Program-made: the position numbers and the translations under genes
Source: Bacillus renqingensis
Lineage (GTDB): Bacteria > Bacillota > Bacilli > Bacillales > Cytobacillaceae
Assembly: GCF_016464375.1 (NCBI RefSeq)
Contig: NZ_JADDIU010000013.1
Location: forward strand, 1 to 64,000
DNA length: 64,000 nucleotides
Direction of reading: 5' to 3'
Part shown: positions 61,588 through 64,000 of the stretch, piece after piece
How positions within the stretch are numbered: the first letter of the stretch is position 1
Layout: each line of letters opens with the position of its first letter
Notes under the pieces: model-generated
Seen by the model: the letters and a program-made list of their open reading frames with translations, nothing else
Told to the model about the DNA's origin: nothing
The model's database searches: none

Positions 61588-62316
61588 ATGTTATCGATCA
61601 ATGAATTAACATACGCCTTCCCGGGGACGGGTCCGATTTTTCAAAAAATCAATCTAAGGGTGGAGCCCGGAGAATTTGTCTCTGTTATTGGTCCGAGTGG
61701 TTCAGGAAAAAGTACGCTATTTAAATTGATTACTGGCTTACTAGAGCCGGATCAAGGAGAAATTGGAATTAAGGGAGTCTATCTCGGTGCGCGTTTAGGT
61801 AAAGTGGGCTACATGCCGCAAAAGGATTTGCTGTTGCCATGGAGAACAGTTCTTGATAATGTCATGCTTCCTTTGGAAGTAGAGGGAAGGCGGGGCAGTC
61901 TGCCTGAGGTTCAGAAATGGTTATCCCGCTTCGGCTTATCAGGCTATGAAAAGGCTTTTCCCGATGAGCTCTCCGGCGGGATGAGGCAACGGGCTGCATT
62001 TTTACGAACGATCATGACGGGAAAGGAGCTATTATTGCTGGATGAGCCATTCGGGGCACTGGATGCCTTAACAAAACGGAATATGCACAGCTGGTTACTC
62101 GGACTGTGGGAGGAATTGCAGAAGACGGTATTATTTATTACCCATGATTTGGAGGAAGCTATTTTATTAAGTGACAGGATTTACCTATTAGGAGGCCCCG
62201 ATGTTCAAGAATGGAAGGTCGGCTTGTCAAGGCCTAGAAATTCGGAGCAAATCTATCAACCGGAGTTTATCGAGTTAAGAAGAGAATTGGAGCGGCTGAT
62301 TCATCATGAAAATTAA
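61588..62316 (+). CDS. thiZ: ThiZ, ABC ATPase for formylaminopyrimidine uptake
   Basis: A 242-residue ABC ATPase with Walker A GPSGSGKST, Q-loop YMPQKDLLLPWRTV, signature DELSGGMRQRAA and Walker B LLLLDEPFGALDA. It is of the nitrate/taurine/thiamin-precursor subfamily. Gene order ylmB-tenA-thiZ-thiX-thiY identifies it as the ThiXYZ importer of thiamin breakdown products. It overlaps thiX by 11 bases. Confidence 0.93.
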   Translation: MLSINELTYAFPGTGPIFQKINLRVEPGEFVSVIGPSGSGKSTLFKLITGLLEPDQGEIGIKGVYLGARLGKVGYMPQKDLLLPWRTVLDNVMLPLEVEGRRGSLPEVQKWLSRFGLSGYEKAFPDELSGGMRQRAAFLRTIMTGKELLLLDEPFGALDALTKRNMHSWLLGLWEELQKTVLFITHDLEEAILLSDRIYLLGGPDVQEWKVGLSRPRNSEQIYQPEFIELRRELERLIHHEN

Positions 62317-63079
62317 ATGGAAAAAATGGATGGCAGATTATGGCCTGTTTTTGCTAGTTGTTATTTGCCTTGTCTCCATTTGGGAATGGGTTGTACGGGC
62401 CGGGGGAGTGCCATCCTTTATACTGCCTTCCCCTTCGTCCATTTGGAGAGCGCTGGTGGAACACCGAGATCTTCTATTGGGAGAGCATTTACCCGCCACT
62501 CTTATAGAAGTCTTGATCGGTTTTGGACTTTCACTGGCCGGCGGGATTTTGTTCGGAGTAGGAATGCACTTCTCTAACTTATTGGAAAAAATTTTTTATC
62601 CGTTTCTCGTCATCTCACAGACAGTGCCGTTGATTGCCATTTCGCCGATATTTATTCTCTGGTTTGGGTATTCGATTTGGAGTAAAGTCGCGGTTACATT
62701 TTTAATTGCTTTTTTTCCAATCGTCGTCAGTACATATGACGGACTGAAGGCGGGAGGAGATGAATATCGCGAATTGCTGCGGACGATGGGGGCAGGCCGC
62801 TGGATGATGTTTAAAAAAATTCAGATTCCGATGGCCCTGCCTTCTGTTTTGTCAGGATTAAAGATGGCGGTTGTGTACAGCGTAACGGGGGCAACGATTG
62901 GCGAATGGCTTGGGGCAAGTGAAGGCTTGGGATACTTTAGCCGGAGGATGTCGGGAAATTTACAGGCGGATGCCGTGTTTGCTGCGATCTTCCTTTTATC
63001 GATCATGGGGATTGTCCTATTTTTAACCATAAGTTTTGTGGAAAATCGGTTGTTGAGAAATGTAACTAGAGGACGGTAA
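62306..63079 (+). CDS. thiX: ThiX, ABC permease for formylaminopyrimidine uptake
   Basis: A 257-residue permease with about six membrane segments and the cytoplasmic EAA-type loop EYRELLRTMGAGRWMMFKKI that docks with the ATPase. It belongs to the SsuC/TauC/ThiX group. It starts inside the end of thiZ and is followed after 24 bases by thiY. Confidence 0.93.
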   Translation: MKIKWKKWMADYGLFLLVVICLVSIWEWVVRAGGVPSFILPSPSSIWRALVEHRDLLLGEHLPATLIEVLIGFGLSLAGGILFGVGMHFSNLLEKIFYPFLVISQTVPLIAISPIFILWFGYSIWSKVAVTFLIAFFPIVVSTYDGLKAGGDEYRELLRTMGAGRWMMFKKIQIPMALPSVLSGLKMAVVYSVTGATIGEWLGASEGLGYFSRRMSGNLQADAVFAAIFLLSIMGIVLFLTISFVENRLLRNVTRGR

Positions 63080-63103
63080 CATCAAAAAAGGAGGCTCATT
63101 CTT

Positions 63104-64000
63104 TTGAAAAAATGGCTGATAATTCTATTTAGCTTTTGTTTACTGGTTTTGGGGGCCTGCGGGAAAGAACAGACCGCTAACACATCAGGAACGGAAAAAG
63201 GGATACAGAAAGTGAGCTTAATGTTGGATTGGTATCCTAATGCTGTGCACTCGTTTCTTTTTGCTGCTGAGGAAAAGGGCTACTTTAAAGAACAGGGGTT
63301 GGATGTGGAGATGAAGATGCCTGCAGATACCAATGACCCATTAAGGCTGGTAGCTGCCGGAAAAATCGATATGGCGCTTACCTACCAGCCGGAGGTGCTT
63401 GTCGCACGGGGAGAGGAGATTCCTGTCCAATCATTTGCTGCAATTGTGCGCCATCCGTTAAATCAAGTAATGGTACGTGCAGATGGTCCTATTCAATCTC
63501 CCAAAGACTTAGCCGGGAAAACAGTCGGTTATCCGTCTATACCGTTAGATGAAGCAATTATTCATACGATGGTGAGAGCAGATGGCGGTGATCCCGGGAA
63601 GGTTAAAATGGTCGATGTTGGCTGGGATTTGATTCCAGCTATGGCTACAAAAAAAGTCGATGCCCTCATCGGCGGGTATATTAATCATGAGAAATTACTG
63701 CTGGATAAAGAAGGACACCCGATGCGAACGATAAACCCGGCAGACTACGGTGTTCCCGATTATTATGAATTAGTAATGGTAGGCAGTGAAAAAGGATTGA
63801 AACAGCGGCAAAGGGTATATAAAAAATTTATCGCGGCCCTAACGAAAGGACAAAAATTTGTAGCCGAACATCCGGAAGAGGGACTATCAATATTATTAAG
63901 GCACGAGGAAAAATCTTCACCGCTTCAGAAGGACATTGAAACCAAAAGTTTAGCCATCTTGTTGCCACTCATGAACGCCAAAGGCAAACCATTCGGCTAC
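63104..64000 (+). CDS. thiY: ThiY, substrate-binding lipoprotein (3' end outside window)
   Basis: The first 299 codons of an NMT1/THI5-like binding protein. A signal with lipobox LVLGAC gives lipidation at about Cys19. The mature part has the family pattern VSLMLDWYPNAVHSFLFAAE, KGYFKEQGLDVEM and LVAAGKIDMALTYQPEVLVA, expected for the pyrimidine-binding component of ThiXYZ. AAAGGAGG precedes TTG 63104. The frame is open to the window end; B. subtilis-type ThiY proteins have about 330 residues, so some 30 residues are missing. Confidence 0.93.
   Translation, partial: MKKWLIILFSFCLLVLGACGKEQTANTSGTEKGIQKVSLMLDWYPNAVHSFLFAAEEKGYFKEQGLDVEMKMPADTNDPLRLVAAGKIDMALTYQPEVLVARGEEIPVQSFAAIVRHPLNQVMVRADGPIQSPKDLAGKTVGYPSIPLDEAIIHTMVRADGGDPGKVKMVDVGWDLIPAMATKKVDALIGGYINHEKLLLDKEGHPMRTINPADYGVPDYYELVMVGSEKGLKQRQRVYKKFIAALTKGQKFVAEHPEEGLSILLRHEEKSSPLQKDIETKSLAILLPLMNAKGKPFGY

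Overview
The window looks like a chromosomal segment from an endospore-forming, motile-lineage Bacillaceae (Neobacillus or Bacillus sensu lato). Evidence: Bacillus-type gene content (flgM-flgN-flgK-flgL, fliS-fliT, the flgB-to-sigma-D block, hut genes, a ylmB/tenA/thiXYZ thiamin cluster, spore-related DUF3231, RsfA-like and CotSA-like proteins), strong GGAGG ribosome sites, frequent TTG/GTG starts, and a dispersed repeat built on GGTGTCAGGCACC. No tRNA, rRNA, CRISPR array or intact insertion sequence was seen.

Layout. 1-1150: a decayed mobile-element zone with the 3' part of a group I intron, a 49-residue Cys/His protein and a wrecked radC-like gene. 1178-8891: a low-GC sugar operon (PRD/BglG-type regulator, fructose-type EIIA, EIIB, EIIC, GH38 alpha-mannosidase, MFS carrier), probably for mannosylglycerate or a related alpha-mannoside and probably acquired. 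8945-9270: remnant of an Rpn/YhgA-type nuclease and a short direct-repeat cluster.

9311-34022: a 25-kb flagellar region. Three likely sigma-D promoters precede flaG, flgM and fliS. The late part carries flaG-yviE, flgM-flgN-flgK-flgL, a PilZ protein, an RsfA-like regulator, fliS-fliT, an unknown gene and a glucosaminidase-like gene. The early part runs flgB-flgC-fliE-fliF-fliG-fliH-fliI-fliJ-ylxF-fliO-fliP-fliQ-fliR-flhB-flhA-flhF-flhG-unknown-sigD. Compared with Bacillus subtilis, two contiguous blocks are missing without a scar: fliK-flgD-flgE-swrD-fliL-fliM-fliY-cheY (between ylxF and fliO) and cheB-A-W-C-D (between flhG and sigD). Flagellin, fliD, fliW, csrA and motAB are also absent from the window. 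The locus encodes a complete export gate, MS ring, FliG, proximal rod and hook-filament junction, but no hook, no FliM/FliN switch and no chemotaxis. This is the most unusual feature of the window.

34222-46083: mostly housekeeping and stress genes (pyrophosphatase, DUF3231, pirin, tag, TetR, small alarmone synthetase, CsoR, two MFS carriers, lipoprotein, GNAT, ATP-grasp), with remnants of livF and an acyl-CoA dehydrogenase gene, a degenerate 50-bp tandem repeat, and a 134-bp inverted-repeat element that supplies the end of the ATP-grasp gene. 46210-51911: a response-regulator-like AraC protein with Glu at the phosphorylation site, then hutU-hutI-hutG without hutH or hutP. 52297-56311: an unfamiliar group of a protein-kinase-fold protein, a GT4 glycosyltransferase, a HipA-like kinase and a PD-(D/E)XK-like protein. 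56458-64000: thiamin salvage in two TPP-riboswitch-controlled operons, thiM-thiD-thiE-thiW and ylmB-tenA-thiZ-thiX-thiY; thiY runs off the end of the window.
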